A stretch of DNA of 33,938 nucleotides from an uncultured bacterium (GCA_905215765.1 CAJMRP010000004.1:1-33938); one strand, 5' to 3'. Shown: positions 6,755-14,516, counted from the stretch's first letter. Made by a program: numbers and translations. Notes: generated by a model not told the origin, from the letters alone.

Positions 6755-7285
6755 ATGTACGACTTCGAATCTCAAATCGTCGACATCCCCGACTATCCCG
6801 AGCCCGGAGTCATCTTTAAAGACATCACGCCGCTCTTTGGCAATCCCGAGGCGCTCAAAGCCATGACCGATGCCCTCGCCGAGCACTTTGCCGACATGGA
6901 AATCACCAAGGTCGTGGGTCCCGAGGCTCGCGGCTTTATGGTTGGCGTACCGGTGGCTGTAGCCCTTGGCGCTGGCTTTGTTCCCGCACGTAAACCGGGC
7001 AAGCTGCCGCGTGAGACCGTAAGCCAGAGCTACGAGCTCGAGTACGGCACCGATTCAATTGAGATCCATGCCGACGCTATCAGCTCTAAAGATACCGTGT
7101 TGATTCTGGACGACTTGGTCGCGACGGGCGGAACCGTCGAGGCAACAGGTAAACTGGTGCGAGATATGGGCGCAAAGCTTGTCGGTTACGGTTGTATCCT
7201 TGAGCTTGCGTTTCTCAACCCGCGCGAGAAGCTCACGCCGTCTGATGACGATGTGGAGCTCTTTAGCCTGGTGACGGTGGACTAG
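6755..7285 (+). CDS. apt: Adenine phosphoribosyltransferase
   Basis: A 176-residue cytosolic purine salvage enzyme converting adenine and PRPP to AMP. Diagnostic segments are the N-terminal IVDIPDYPEPGVIFKDITPL, the GPEARGF motif, the flexible RKPGKLPRET loop, and the PRPP-binding motif VLILDDLVATGGT near residue 115. Length is normal. The start at 6755 follows GAAAGG; an upstream in-frame start at 6740 is not favoured. It sits 40 bases after the MerR gene and 32 before the NlpC/P60 gene, probably in the same transcription unit. Confidence 0.96.
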   Translation: MYDFESQIVDIPDYPEPGVIFKDITPLFGNPEALKAMTDALAEHFADMEITKVVGPEARGFMVGVPVAVALGAGFVPARKPGKLPRETVSQSYELEYGTDSIEIHADAISSKDTVLILDDLVATGGTVEATGKLVRDMGAKLVGYGCILELAFLNPREKLTPSDDDVELFSLVTVD

Positions 7286-7317
7286 CCGTTACCCTTAGTT
7301 ACTGGAAAGGAAGCTAC

Positions 7318-8445
7318 ATGCGCACAGCAAACACGCACAAAAACATGGCACGCTGCGCTGCTACGGCAACCCTCGCTTGTGTTTTGGGCTTGGGCCTCGC
7401 GGCTCCTGCCTACGCCGATACCGCATCCGACCTTGCCGCTGCTCGTACGAAGCTCGAGCAGATCGGTACCCAAACCCAGCAGATTTACGATGAGCTCGCC
7501 ACGCAGACGCAGGCGCTCGATCAAACTGCCGGCGAGATCACGCAGAAGCAGCAGGAGATCGCCGATGGTCAGGCCAAGCTCTCGACCTATGTCGCCGGCG
7601 AGTACAAAACCGGCGGTCTGAGCCTGCTTCAGGTTCTGACGGGCGTCGATGACCTGAGCGATATGCTCAACCGTCTGTTCTACTACGGCAAAGTTTCCGA
7701 TAAGCAGGCTCAGACCATTCAAGAGGTCAAGGATCTTAAGCAGCAGCTCACCGATAAGCAGACCGAGCAGGAGAAGAACGTCGCCGCGACGCAGAAGAAG
7801 GTCGACGAGCTCAACGCCCAGCAGGCTGAGGCCCAGAGTGTCGTGAACTCCCTGGATTCGCAGCTGCAGGCCGACCTTGCCGCAGAGGCCGAGGCCAACG
7901 CCGCGCTGCAGGCCGGCATCAACGCCAGTACCGCCGAGAAAGCCACGGTGAGCAACGAGACTGCCGGTACGACCGAGAACACCAACAACGGTGGCCAGAC
8001 CAGCAATAACAACAACCAGGGCGGCAACACTCCGGCTCCTACGCCGGCACCTGCTCCGACGCCGCAGCCCTCCACGCCTCCTCCGGCTCCGACGCCTTCT
8101 GCTCCGAGCCAGTCCGTCGACGGCGGTTCTGTTGTCTCGCGTGCATACAGCAAGCTTGGTTGCGCTTATTCCTGGGGCGGAATTGGCCCGAACAGCTTCG
8201 ACTGCTCTGGTTTTGTTAGCTATTGCCTCACTGGCCGCTATTGCCGCCTGGGCACCACGGGCACCTTTATGGGCTGGACGCGTGTGTCCGATCCGCAGCC
8301 CGGTGACGTTGTGGTCAATTCGTATCACACCGGCATTTACATCGGTGGTGGACAGATGATTCATGCTTCCGACTACAACACGGGTGTTATCATCAGCTCC
8401 GTTGCCGCCGGCATGAACAATAACTACATCTTCGTGCGTTACTAA
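7318..8445 (+). CDS. Secreted NlpC/P60 peptidoglycan endopeptidase with coiled coil
   Basis: A 375-residue exported cell-wall hydrolase likely cleaving D,L-peptide bonds in stem peptides. A signal peptide ends at AYA-D (after residue 33). A long Gln/Ala/Glu-rich coiled coil follows (about 35-210), then an Asn/Gly and Pro/Thr-rich linker (about 215-268) and a C-terminal NlpC/P60 domain. The catalytic triad is C296 in FDCSGFVSYC, H337 in YHTGIYIGGG and H349 in MIHASD. Architecture resembles CwlO/RipA-type hydrolases, whose coiled coil restrains or recruits the enzyme at division sites. GGAAAGGA precedes the ATG, and a strong terminator follows the stop. Confidence 0.94.
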   Translation: MRTANTHKNMARCAATATLACVLGLGLAAPAYADTASDLAAARTKLEQIGTQTQQIYDELATQTQALDQTAGEITQKQQEIADGQAKLSTYVAGEYKTGGLSLLQVLTGVDDLSDMLNRLFYYGKVSDKQAQTIQEVKDLKQQLTDKQTEQEKNVAATQKKVDELNAQQAEAQSVVNSLDSQLQADLAAEAEANAALQAGINASTAEKATVSNETAGTTENTNNGGQTSNNNNQGGNTPAPTPAPAPTPQPSTPPPAPTPSAPSQSVDGGSVVSRAYSKLGCAYSWGGIGPNSFDCSGFVSYCLTGRYCRLGTTGTFMGWTRVSDPQPGDVVVNSYHTGIYIGGGQMIHASDYNTGVIISSVAAGMNNNYIFVRY

Positions 8446-8469
8446 GTCATCTTACACAGCGTGTGAATG

Positions 8470-8511
8470 TGGACCTCGTGGCTTTAAGTCGCGAGGTCCA
8501 TTCTTTTTTTC
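8470..8511 (+). terminator. Rho-independent terminator after the NlpC/P60 gene
   Basis: TGGACCTCG (8470-8478) pairs with CGAGGTCCA (8492-8500), followed by ATTCTTTTTTT. It closes the transcription unit that begins near 4590. Confidence 0.9.
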
Positions 8512-8523
8512 TCTCTCATCTTA

Positions 8524-8558
8524 GACGGCTATCTAGTATTCAAAACTAGATAGCCGTC
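8524..8558. promoter_or_regulatory. Palindromic operator upstream of degV
   Basis: GACGGCTATCTAGT (8524-8537) and ACTAGATAGCCGTC (8545-8558) form a perfect 14-bp inverted repeat with spacer attcaaa. Its central 29 bases (8527-8555) match 25 of 29 bases upstream of the DUF1836 gene (10199-10227, minus strand). It ends at the expected -35 position of the degV promoter. No T tract follows, so an operator fits better than a terminator. Confidence 0.7.
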
Positions 8559-8578
8559 CATTCGGTTTGCAAGAAGGC

Positions 8579-8584
8579 TATAAT
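8579..8584 (+). promoter_or_regulatory. -10 box of degV promoter
   Basis: A perfect TATAAT lies 30 bases before the degV ATG. No clear -35 is seen: the expected position, 8556-8561, overlaps the end of the palindromic operator, suggesting control through that site. Confidence 0.65.
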
Positions 8585-8613
8585 TGTTGATGAACAATTA
8601 GAAAGGACCCTCT

Positions 8614-9480
8614 ATGAGCTGGGCACTTATCTCCGATTCAAGCTGCAACCTCCGCGATTGGCAACCGACCGCGCCCTATACCACCTTTGCATTTGCGCCC
8701 CTCAAAATTCGAGTGGGGGAGCGTGAATTCGTCGATGACCTTTCGCTCGATGTTCATGAGCTCAACTGCGCTGTTCAGGCGGAGACGAACGCTTCTTCGA
8801 GCGCTTGTCCCAGCGTAGGGGAGTGGGCCGAGCTCTTCAAATTAGCAGACAAGACCATCTGCATGCCGATCTCTGAGGGTGTGTCGGGCAGCTACAACGC
8901 GGCAGCCACTGCTCGCGATATGGTTCTTGCCGAGGAACCGGACCGACAGATTCATCTAGTCAATTCACGCGCAGCTGGCGGCAAAATGGACCTCATTTTC
9001 CTGCTGTTCGATCGCTATCTTGCAAGCAACCCGGATGTCTCATTCGAGGATGCTTGCGCATACTTCGATAGTCTTGAACAGAACAGCAAAATCCTCTTCA
9101 GTTTGTGCAATTACGAAAACCTCGCCAAAGCCGGACGTATCCCTAAGGCAGCCGGCGTCATTGCCAACAAGCTCAATATCCGCATTTTGGGCACGGCGAG
9201 TGAGGCCGGTAAAATCGAACTCGTCGGGCACACGCGTGGCGAAAAGAAGATGCTCAACAAGATCATCGACACCATGGAAGCCGAGGGCTTTACGGGCGGT
9301 GAGGTCGTCATCGACCATGTGGAAAACGTATCGAGCGCCCAGGCGCTGGCCGATCGCATTATTGAGCATTGGCCCGACTCCAAGACCATCATTATGCCCT
9401 GCAATGGCCTGGATTCCTATTACGCCGAGATGCACGGCCTCATCATCGGCTATGGCATGGGCGTAGCTTCGGGCAAATAA
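8614..9480 (+). CDS. DegV family fatty-acid-binding protein
   Basis: A 288-residue cytosolic protein of the DegV/FakB family, which binds a single fatty acid and, in firmicutes, presents it to the kinase FakA. Visible family features are the N-terminal ISDSSCNL strand, the SACPSVGEW segment, the ligand-contacting SEGVSGSYNAA loop, and NYENLAKAGRIPKAAGVIANKL in the C-terminal domain. GAAAGGA precedes the ATG. No FakA-like gene is present in the window, so use of the bound lipid is unknown. It is convergent with a DUF1836 regulator gene carrying nearly the same upstream palindrome, so both are probably controlled together. Confidence 0.88.
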   Translation: MSWALISDSSCNLRDWQPTAPYTTFAFAPLKIRVGEREFVDDLSLDVHELNCAVQAETNASSSACPSVGEWAELFKLADKTICMPISEGVSGSYNAAATARDMVLAEEPDRQIHLVNSRAAGGKMDLIFLLFDRYLASNPDVSFEDACAYFDSLEQNSKILFSLCNYENLAKAGRIPKAAGVIANKLNIRILGTASEAGKIELVGHTRGEKKMLNKIIDTMEAEGFTGGEVVIDHVENVSSAQALADRIIEHWPDSKTIIMPCNGLDSYYAEMHGLIIGYGMGVASGK

Positions 9481-9497
9481 AGTCCAACCAGCAAAAT

Positions 9498-9542
9498 ACG
9501 GGCGGGACAAAGCGACAGATGGCTCTTTGTCCCGCCCGTTTT
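9498..9542. terminator. Bidirectional terminator between degV and the DUF1836 gene
   Basis: ACGGGCGGGACAAAG (9498-9512) and CTTTGTCCCGCCCGT (9525-9539) form a 15-bp stem. TTTT follows on the plus strand, and the A-rich left side gives ATTTT on the minus strand, so it can serve both convergent genes. Confidence 0.88.
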
Positions 9543-9551
9543 ATACATCGG

Positions 9552-10163
9552 CTAGCTATTAAACCCGTTGAACTTGAGATAGCTCATCAGGTACGCTTTC
9601 GAAACAAAGGATGAAACCGCGCTGCGCACAAGCAGCGACTCACGCGTTACCTGATGCGCCGTATCGGGAACCGGCGTCTGCTCGACAGAAAACGCCGAAC
9701 GAATCGATGCCTCGAGCTGATCGACCACATAGTCGAAGGCCGTCGGGGCATCGTAGCTCAAACGCTGAATGTTAAAGAGCGCCTGCACCGCAGCAATAGG
9801 TAGCACCTGCTTAAAGATGCAGATAGCGATCAGGCGGGCAATCTGCTCGCGACCATACTGCTTTTTGACCGGAGCAGGCACCAGGCCGACCTTCACGTAG
9901 TTATTGATCATCGATGGCGTAATGACAGGCTGCTCAACGCAAATAGACAGCGGCTCCATCCACAGCGCAACATACTCAATGACCTGGTCGCGGTAGAGCG
10001 TCACATTGGGCAACTGGTCATAGCGCGGCAGACTCAACGTATTGAGTTTGCGCACGATATCGGACTGAATAAATGCATCGGGCAGCACAGTAGGCTGAAT
10101 ATCCTCAGGCTTAATGCTGACCGACGAATCGGACATCGGGATAACGCGTTTGGCGTGGTTCAT
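9552..10163 (-). CDS. DUF1836 family MerR-like regulator
   Basis: A 203-residue protein whose central segment, VITPSMINNYVKVGLVPAPV followed by KKQYGREQIARLIAICIFKQ, matches the DUF1836 pattern, a helix-turn-helix related to the MerR fold. N-terminal (about 1-60) and C-terminal (about 150-203) parts have no motif I recognise. GGAGG lies six bases before the ATG. The promoter region contains a palindrome nearly identical to the one before degV, so the protein is a candidate autoregulator that also controls degV. A link to a fatty-acid signal is inferred from DegV alone. Few DUF1836 members have a described function as far as I know. Confidence 0.83.
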   Translation of the reverse strand: MNHAKRVIPMSDSSVSIKPEDIQPTVLPDAFIQSDIVRKLNTLSLPRYDQLPNVTLYRDQVIEYVALWMEPLSICVEQPVITPSMINNYVKVGLVPAPVKKQYGREQIARLIAICIFKQVLPIAAVQALFNIQRLSYDAPTAFDYVVDQLEASIRSAFSVEQTPVPDTAHQVTRESLLVRSAVSSFVSKAYLMSYLKFNGFNS

Positions 10164-10187
10164 AAGGATCCTCCGTTCATTAGCTAT

Positions 10188-10227
10188 ATTGTATTCTAGG
10201 TTATCTAGTTTTGCATACTATATAGCA
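10188..10227 (-). promoter_or_regulatory. Promoter and palindromic operator of the DUF1836 gene
   Basis: Minus-strand TACAAT (10193-10188) is a good -10 box about 25 bases before the ATG. The 29-base palindrome-like site at 10199-10227 covers the spacer and -35 position. Against the degV site it differs at four positions, retaining CTAT-TAGTAT and CAAAACTAGATA. Binding here would block polymerase, fitting negative autoregulation. Confidence 0.65.
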
Positions 10228-10235
10228 GGAAAGTA

Positions 10236-10277
10236 AAAGTGGTTGGACAGCACATTGATGCACCGTCCAACCACTTT
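10236..10277 (-). terminator. Terminator of trxB
   Basis: AAAGTGGTTGGAC (10236-10248) pairs perfectly with GTCCAACCACTTT (10265-10277). On the minus strand a T-rich TTTTACTTT follows. It lies about 40 bases past the trxB stop. Confidence 0.75.
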
Positions 10278-10318
10278 GTTTTAAAGATAGCAACCTTACA
10301 TAAGATATATTATCGTAC

Positions 10319-11257
10319 TTATCCGCGGAGAAACGCGTATGCGCTCATTGCTGCTATGGCTCCGTCAGAAACGGCGGTCACAACCTGACGTAAGCGCTTG
10401 GAACGGATGTCGCCAGCAGCAAATAGACCTGGCGTGCGGGTCGCCATGGATTCATCAGTCAGAATGCCGCCATCAGGCGCCAGATCGACTAGATGCTCAA
10501 CAAGCTCGGTATGGGGTTGCGTGCCGGTAAAGACAAAAATGCCAAACGAGCCAGGCTCAAAGGTCTCGGCATGCGTCTTACCGCTTGCATTGTCTTTGAA
10601 CGTAATTGTCGTGGGCATCGCTTCACCAGAAAGCTCCACAATACTAGTTTGGTACCTAACTGTAATATTGTCCTTTTCGAGTACTTTCTGAACAACACCA
10701 TCAGGCGCACGGAACTGGTCGCGGCGCAGCACGATGGTCACACTGCTGGCAATGTCTGACAGGAACAGTGCCTCTTCGCATGCCGAATTGCCACCACCGA
10801 TTACAAAGACCTGTTTGCCGCGGAAGAACATGCCGTCACATGTTGCGCAATATGAAACGCCACGACCGCGATAGGTATCCTCGCCAGCGAAACCTGCCGG
10901 ACGCGGCGTGGCACCCATGCAAGCAATAACGCTCGAGGCAAGCGTATCGCCCATACCGTGATGCACCGTAAACAGCGCTGCATCGGCATCGTAATCGATA
11001 CCCGTAACCATGCTCCATGTAACCTGCGCTCCCAGCCCCTCTGCATGTTGCTGAAAACGCTCGCCGAGTTCGGCGCCACTCAAGAGCGGAATGCCCGGAT
11101 AGTTCTCGACTTCATTGGTCGTGGCGATCTGTCCACCCGACATGCCCTGCTCAATCACGGTCGTCGTCAGGTTGGCACGCGCAGCGTAAATGGCGGCAGC
11201 ATAGCCCGCGGGGCCTCCACCGATAATCGCAACATCAATCGGCTGATCGGTAGTCAT
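10319..11257 (-). CDS. trxB: Thioredoxin-disulfide reductase (FAD/NAD(P)-binding)
   Basis: A 312-residue flavoenzyme transferring electrons from NADPH to thioredoxin. It has the FAD motif GGGPAG (13-18), a CATC redox centre (C137-C140) in SYCATCDGMFF, the nucleotide-binding GGGNSACEEA, and the C-terminal FAD motif TPGLFAAGDIRSK. LRRDQFR replaces the usual HRRxxFR of the NADPH site; the two arginines remain, so NADPH use is still likely. The start is the ATG at 11257, preceded by GAGAGGA; a longer frame to 11332 is not supported by a binding site. No thioredoxin gene is adjacent. It is divergent from the glycosyltransferase gene. Confidence 0.95.
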   Translation of the reverse strand: MTTDQPIDVAIIGGGPAGYAAAIYAARANLTTTVIEQGMSGGQIATTNEVENYPGIPLLSGAELGERFQQHAEGLGAQVTWSMVTGIDYDADAALFTVHHGMGDTLASSVIACMGATPRPAGFAGEDTYRGRGVSYCATCDGMFFRGKQVFVIGGGNSACEEALFLSDIASSVTIVLRRDQFRAPDGVVQKVLEKDNITVRYQTSIVELSGEAMPTTITFKDNASGKTHAETFEPGSFGIFVFTGTQPHTELVEHLVDLAPDGGILTDESMATRTPGLFAAGDIRSKRLRQVVTAVSDGAIAAMSAYAFLRG

Positions 11258-11307
11258 GGAATATCCTCTCGTCGAAACGTTGCCGTTCTTTGCGCTCATA
11301 CCCAAAT

Positions 11308-11338
11308 TTACGTGAACATGACACTCATGCACTACAAT
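11308..11338 (+). promoter_or_regulatory. Putative promoter of the glycosyltransferase gene
   Basis: TACAAT (11333-11338) is a good -10 box. TTTACG (11308-11313) is a possible -35 at a long spacing of 19 bases. The start codon is 36 bases downstream. Confidence 0.4.
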
Positions 11339-11374
11339 GATAAATCGCGTAACAAAGCTGAAGGGGAGTTATCG

Positions 11375-12676
11375 ATGGATCAAACGCAGACGAGCAATAG
11401 CGCTCCCCTGCCCATGCAAGCCACTCCCCAACCGGAGCAAATGAACGTTTCACCTACACAAAAACCCCTGGTAACCATTGTGCACGCATCGGTTGGATCG
11501 GGCCACAAAGCCGCCGCCAACGCGATTGCACAAGCATTTGACCTTATCCGCGGCACCAAGGGAATCCCTGAGGATATTGAAATTGAAGTGCTCGATATCC
11601 TTGATTTTGGACGTATTAAATTCGACGGCAATAAGACCGCGGCTTCTTTTACGGGAGCCACACGCCCCATTTACGACCTGACCTGGCGATATACGCTTAC
11701 GGGACATCTTCTCTGGGGTGGCGGCACGGCATGGTCGCGAATTATGTTCCCCGCCTTCAACGAATATATTCGTCGCCGCAGGCCTATAGCCGTGGTCGCA
11801 ACGCACATCACAGCAGCCAATGTTGCCGTGGGCGCCCGCGTAATTACGGGTATCGATTATCCGGTCATCTGCGTACCAACAGACTATGAAGTCGAAGGCT
11901 TTTGGCCCCACAAGGACACCGACCTGTTCTGCGTGGCCAACGAGTTTATGGCCGAAACGCTGCGCCCGCGCAAGGTTCCCGAGTCAAAGATCCGCATAAC
12001 GGGCATCCCCATCCGAGCCGGTTTCGATTCAGATTACAAACGCGAAGATGAGCTTAGCAAGTTCAATCTCCCCATAGACAAAACCGTCGTATTGGTGATG
12101 GCCGGCGCCAGTTTGCCCCAACCATACGTGCGTTTCCGCGCCGCGATGGACCACACGCTCCCCTTCTTACGCAGCTTTGAGGACATGCACTTTGTCTTTT
12201 TACCGGGCAAGGATAAGGAATACGCCACCCGACTCAAAACGCTCTTCGACGCCATGAAGCTCGACAACGTCACGGTTCTGGACTACGTGGACGACATGGC
12301 GGCCCTCATGCACGGCTGCGATTTAGCAATCCTCAAGTCGGGCGGGCTCACCGTCACCGAGTGCCTGTGCGCTCATCTGCCGATGATCCTGCTGGGCAAA
12401 TCATACGGTCAGGAAAAGGCCAACACCACGATGCTCACCGGCATGGGCGCCAGCATGCACGTCACCACCGCACGAGAACTCATCGTGACGCTTCGTCACC
12501 TGCACGACCACCCTGAGTCGCTCAAAGCCCTACTCATCAACGGCGAAGTACTACGCCGCCCCCACGCAGCCGAGGACATCGCCATCGCAACCATGGAGCT
12601 AGTAGGCAAACCCCAAAAGCGCAAACGAGCCTTCTGCCGCTTCTACTGGGGCGGAAAGCCCGCGCATATCCGCTAG
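11375..12676 (+). CDS. Processive diacylglycerol glycosyltransferase-like protein (MGDG synthase/UgtP family)
   Basis: A 433-residue GT28/MGDG-synthase-type enzyme, likely transferring sugar from a UDP-sugar to diacylglycerol at the inner membrane face to make glycolipids or lipoteichoic acid anchors. Features: glycine-rich acceptor-side loop VHASVGSGHKAAANAIAQAF near residue 31, the VATHITAANV segment, VCVPTDYEVEGFWP, and a C-terminal UDP-sugar site with ILKSGGLTVTECLCAHLPMIL. The first 25 residues are Gln/Pro-rich and probably disordered. AAGGGGAG precedes the ATG at 11375; the frame extends upstream to 10958 but overlaps trxB. MurG-like activity is less likely given the HASVGSGH motif. Donor and acceptor are not readable. 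Confidence 0.88.
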   Translation: MDQTQTSNSAPLPMQATPQPEQMNVSPTQKPLVTIVHASVGSGHKAAANAIAQAFDLIRGTKGIPEDIEIEVLDILDFGRIKFDGNKTAASFTGATRPIYDLTWRYTLTGHLLWGGGTAWSRIMFPAFNEYIRRRRPIAVVATHITAANVAVGARVITGIDYPVICVPTDYEVEGFWPHKDTDLFCVANEFMAETLRPRKVPESKIRITGIPIRAGFDSDYKREDELSKFNLPIDKTVVLVMAGASLPQPYVRFRAAMDHTLPFLRSFEDMHFVFLPGKDKEYATRLKTLFDAMKLDNVTVLDYVDDMAALMHGCDLAILKSGGLTVTECLCAHLPMILLGKSYGQEKANTTMLTGMGASMHVTTARELIVTLRHLHDHPESLKALLINGEVLRRPHAAEDIAIATMELVGKPQKRKRAFCRFYWGGKPAHIR

Positions 12677-12702
12677 TCGAATGTCCGCCGCTCTGCCGGA
12701 GC

Positions 12703-12748
12703 CGCCCTTATATCATTCCATGCTCAAACATTCTCGCTTCGCAGGGCG
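12703..12748 (+). repeat. Palindromic repeat copy A (truncated)
   Basis: Bases 12710-12742 are identical to 12778-12810 of copy B (33 bases, offset 68), including GCTCAAACATTCTCGCTTCGC. The copy stops midway through the core. Its short flanks CGCCCT (12703-12708) and AGGGCG (12743-12748) are again complementary. Confidence 0.75.
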
Positions 12749-12762
12749 CACTAATCCCACCC

Positions 12763-12859
12763 GTCCGGGACTCACCCATATCATTCCATGCTCAAACATT
12801 CTCGCTTCGCTGCGCTCGCTGCGAAACTGCGCGTGGAACGATATGGGTGAGTCCCGGAC
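12763..12859 (+). repeat. Palindromic repeat copy B (complete)
   Basis: The 20-base arm at 12763-12782 is exactly complementary to 12840-12859. After one conserved A/C mismatch, TTCCA/TGGAA continues the stem. The 45-base core at 12789-12833 starts TGCTCAAACATTCTCGC and ends GCGAAACTGCGCG. The RNA or single-stranded DNA would form a long hairpin. Confidence 0.85.
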
Positions 12860-12900
12860 GAGAGGCTTCCTGCTTGAAAACAAATTGCAATCCGACTAGA

Positions 12901-12943
12901 AAGCCGGTGCGACAAAGGAGAAACTCCCTTGTCGCACCGGCTT
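12901..12943. terminator. Hairpin between convergent genes, terminator-like
   Basis: AAGCCGGTGCGACAA (12901-12915) pairs with TTGTCGCACCGGCTT (12929-12943), and AGGAG/CTCC extends the stem. Neither side has a real T tract, so termination is plausible by position only (between the glycosyltransferase gene and dut). Confidence 0.5.
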
Positions 12944-13007
12944 ACAAATCGATTAATGCTATCAGCTTCCAGCGAAGAGGCACGGTAGTTACAAGTATGC
13001 AAACGTA

Positions 13008-13111
13008 GCTCACCCGTGGGAGGGCCCTATATATCGTCCCACGCGCAGTTTCGCAGCGCAGCGAGAATGTTTGAGCATGGGATGATATATAGGGCCCTCC
13101 CACGGGTGAGC
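13008..13111 (-). repeat. Palindromic repeat copy C (complete, inverted)
   Basis: The 28-base arm at 13008-13035 is exactly complementary to 13084-13111; its sequence differs from copy B apart from CTCACCC and ATATC. TCCCA/TGGGA replaces TTCCA/TGGAA of copy B, a compensatory change. The core at 13042-13077 reads, on the minus strand, TGCTCAAACATTCTCGC to GCGAAACTGCGCG, nine bases shorter than in B. Confidence 0.85.
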
Positions 13112-13123
13112 GGACGGAAGCAA

Positions 13124-13567
13124 CTAGGCGACGCCGGAGGAGCCGAAGCCTCCGTTGCCTCGGTCGGTTTCGTCTAGTTCTTCTACTTCTACGAGGTTGA
13201 CCGTGGGGACTTCTTGGATGACGAGTTGGGCTATGCGGTCGCCTTTATTGATTTGGATGTTGTTGGAGGGATCCAGGTTGATGAGGATAACCTTGAGTTC
13301 TCCTCGGTAGTGGGCGTCGATGAGGCCCGGCGTATTGACTATAGACAGGCCCTGCTTGATGGCCAAGCCGCTGCGGGGCTGGACGAAGCCGGCGTAGCCA
13401 TCGGGCAAGGCGATGGCCAGCCCAGTAGAGACCAGACGGCGTTCGAAGGGCTTCAGGACGCAGTCCTCGTTGGAGCGCAGATCCAAGCCGGCATCGGTGG
13501 GATGGGCGTATTTGGGAAGCTCGACGGTGGGATCGAGACGCTTTATGTTGAGGGTAATGTTGGACAT
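13124..13567 (-). CDS. dut: Deoxyuridine 5'-triphosphate nucleotidohydrolase
   Basis: A 147-residue trimeric dUTPase hydrolysing dUTP to dUMP, which keeps uracil out of DNA and feeds dTMP synthesis. All five motifs are visible: DAGLDL, PRSGLA, the NTPGLIDAHYRGE segment with the catalytic Asp, GDRIAQLVI, and the C-terminal GNGGFGSSG arm. AAGGTG precedes the ATG. It follows nrdR by four bases, pairing two genes of deoxynucleotide balance in one transcript. Confidence 0.96.
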   Translation of the reverse strand: MSNITLNIKRLDPTVELPKYAHPTDAGLDLRSNEDCVLKPFERRLVSTGLAIALPDGYAGFVQPRSGLAIKQGLSIVNTPGLIDAHYRGELKVILINLDPSNNIQINKGDRIAQLVIQEVPTVNLVEVEELDETDRGNGGFGSSGVA

Positions 13568-13571
13568 GGAA

Positions 13572-14015
13572 TCACCTTAGCTTGTCGAGCTCTTGCAGAA
13601 ACTCATCGACGTCTTTGAAATCGCGGTAGACCGAGGCAAAGCGGATGTACGCCACCTTGTCGATCTTGGCCAAGCGTTTGAGCACCATGTCACCCAACTC
13701 ATGCGACGTGACGGCCGTCAGCGTGCGAGAGCGCAGCTCGACCTCGATGTCGTCGATAATCTCATTGAGCTTCTTAGTGTCGATATCACGCTTGATGGTG
13801 GCGCGCATCAAACCGACGAGCAGCTTATTGCGATCGAACCGCTGCTTGGTTCCGTCCGACTTAATGACCTCGATTGGGTCTTCGCATCGCTCGAACGTTG
13901 TAAAGCGGTAATTACACGAGCAACATTCGCGACGGCGCTTAATGGTGTTATTTGACTCCTGCATACGAGAATCAACGACGCGGGTATGTGCCTTGCCGCA
14001 TTTGGGACAGCGCAT
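13572..14015 (-). CDS. nrdR: Transcriptional repressor NrdR
   Basis: A 147-residue regulator of ribonucleotide reductase genes. It has an N-terminal zinc ribbon (CPKCGKAHTRVVDSR, then CCSCNYRFTTFER) with four cysteines, and an ATP-cone domain (about 48-138) that senses ATP/dATP. AGAGGAGG precedes the ATG at close spacing. It lies between the LysM protein gene and dut, close to lexA, as in many actinobacteria. No reductase genes are in the window. Confidence 0.97.
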   Translation of the reverse strand: MRCPKCGKAHTRVVDSRMQESNNTIKRRRECCSCNYRFTTFERCEDPIEVIKSDGTKQRFDRNKLLVGLMRATIKRDIDTKKLNEIIDDIEVELRSRTLTAVTSHELGDMVLKRLAKIDKVAYIRFASVYRDFKDVDEFLQELDKLR

Positions 14016-14066
14016 GGTACCTCCTCTTAAACGATAACAAGGGTACCATGCGCAGCGCGATAATGA

Positions 14067-14516
14067 TTACGAACGAGCAGGAACCTTAAGATGCGCACCG
14101 GCGGCGAGCGAACCATGCTCCAGATGATTGACGTTACGGATCATGTCGGAAGTCTCTTGCGTGGAAAGGCCTTCGATTGGATATTCCTCGGCAAGCGACC
14201 AAAGAGAATCACCAGGCTGAACGCGAATGGTCTCGTAGGTAACGTTGGAAACGGACTCGGCATACGCGGCGTGACGAGCGCTAAAGACAGACGTAGCGAG
14301 GACAAAAAAGAGCGTGAGCGCAACGGCGACGGCAACAATCGTCGAGACCTTCAGGGCAGCGGGAGTCGGCGCGGCAACAGCATACTGAGTGCGAGCAGAC
14401 TTTACGGGCAAAGGCTGATAACCGGAACGTCCACCCTTGACAACAGTAAAAGCGGGCGCGGCAGGCGTCTCGAGCTTAAGGGCGAGGTTTCCCTGGACCA
14501 TATTCGTTGCGTTCAT
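14067..14516 (-). CDS. Membrane-anchored LysM protein, candidate SOS cell-division suppressor
   Basis: A 149-residue protein with a single membrane span near residues 57-78 (VSTIVAVAVALTLFFVLATSVF) and a C-terminal LysM domain that binds peptidoglycan (IRVQPGDSLWSLAEEY to HLKVPARS). It is divergent from lexA across a region with three LexA boxes. This arrangement and architecture match SOS-induced division inhibitors such as YneA of Bacillus and the LysM proteins beside lexA in Mycobacterium and Corynebacterium. Two adjacent ATGs exist; the second (14516) has better spacing to GAGGAG. A division role is inferred from context. Confidence 0.83.
   Translation of the reverse strand: MNATNMVQGNLALKLETPAAPAFTVVKGGRSGYQPLPVKSARTQYAVAAPTPAALKVSTIVAVAVALTLFFVLATSVFSARHAAYAESVSNVTYETIRVQPGDSLWSLAEEYPIEGLSTQETSDMIRNVNHLEHGSLAAGAHLKVPARS

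Noticed and set aside
8524..8558. Terminator of the NlpC/P60 gene
   Set aside because: A strong terminator with T tract already lies at 8470-8511; this dyad has no T tract and recurs at another promoter.
12703..13111. CRISPR array
   Set aside because: Three copies, not regularly spaced, in mixed orientation, with palindromic arms and no spacers or cas genes.
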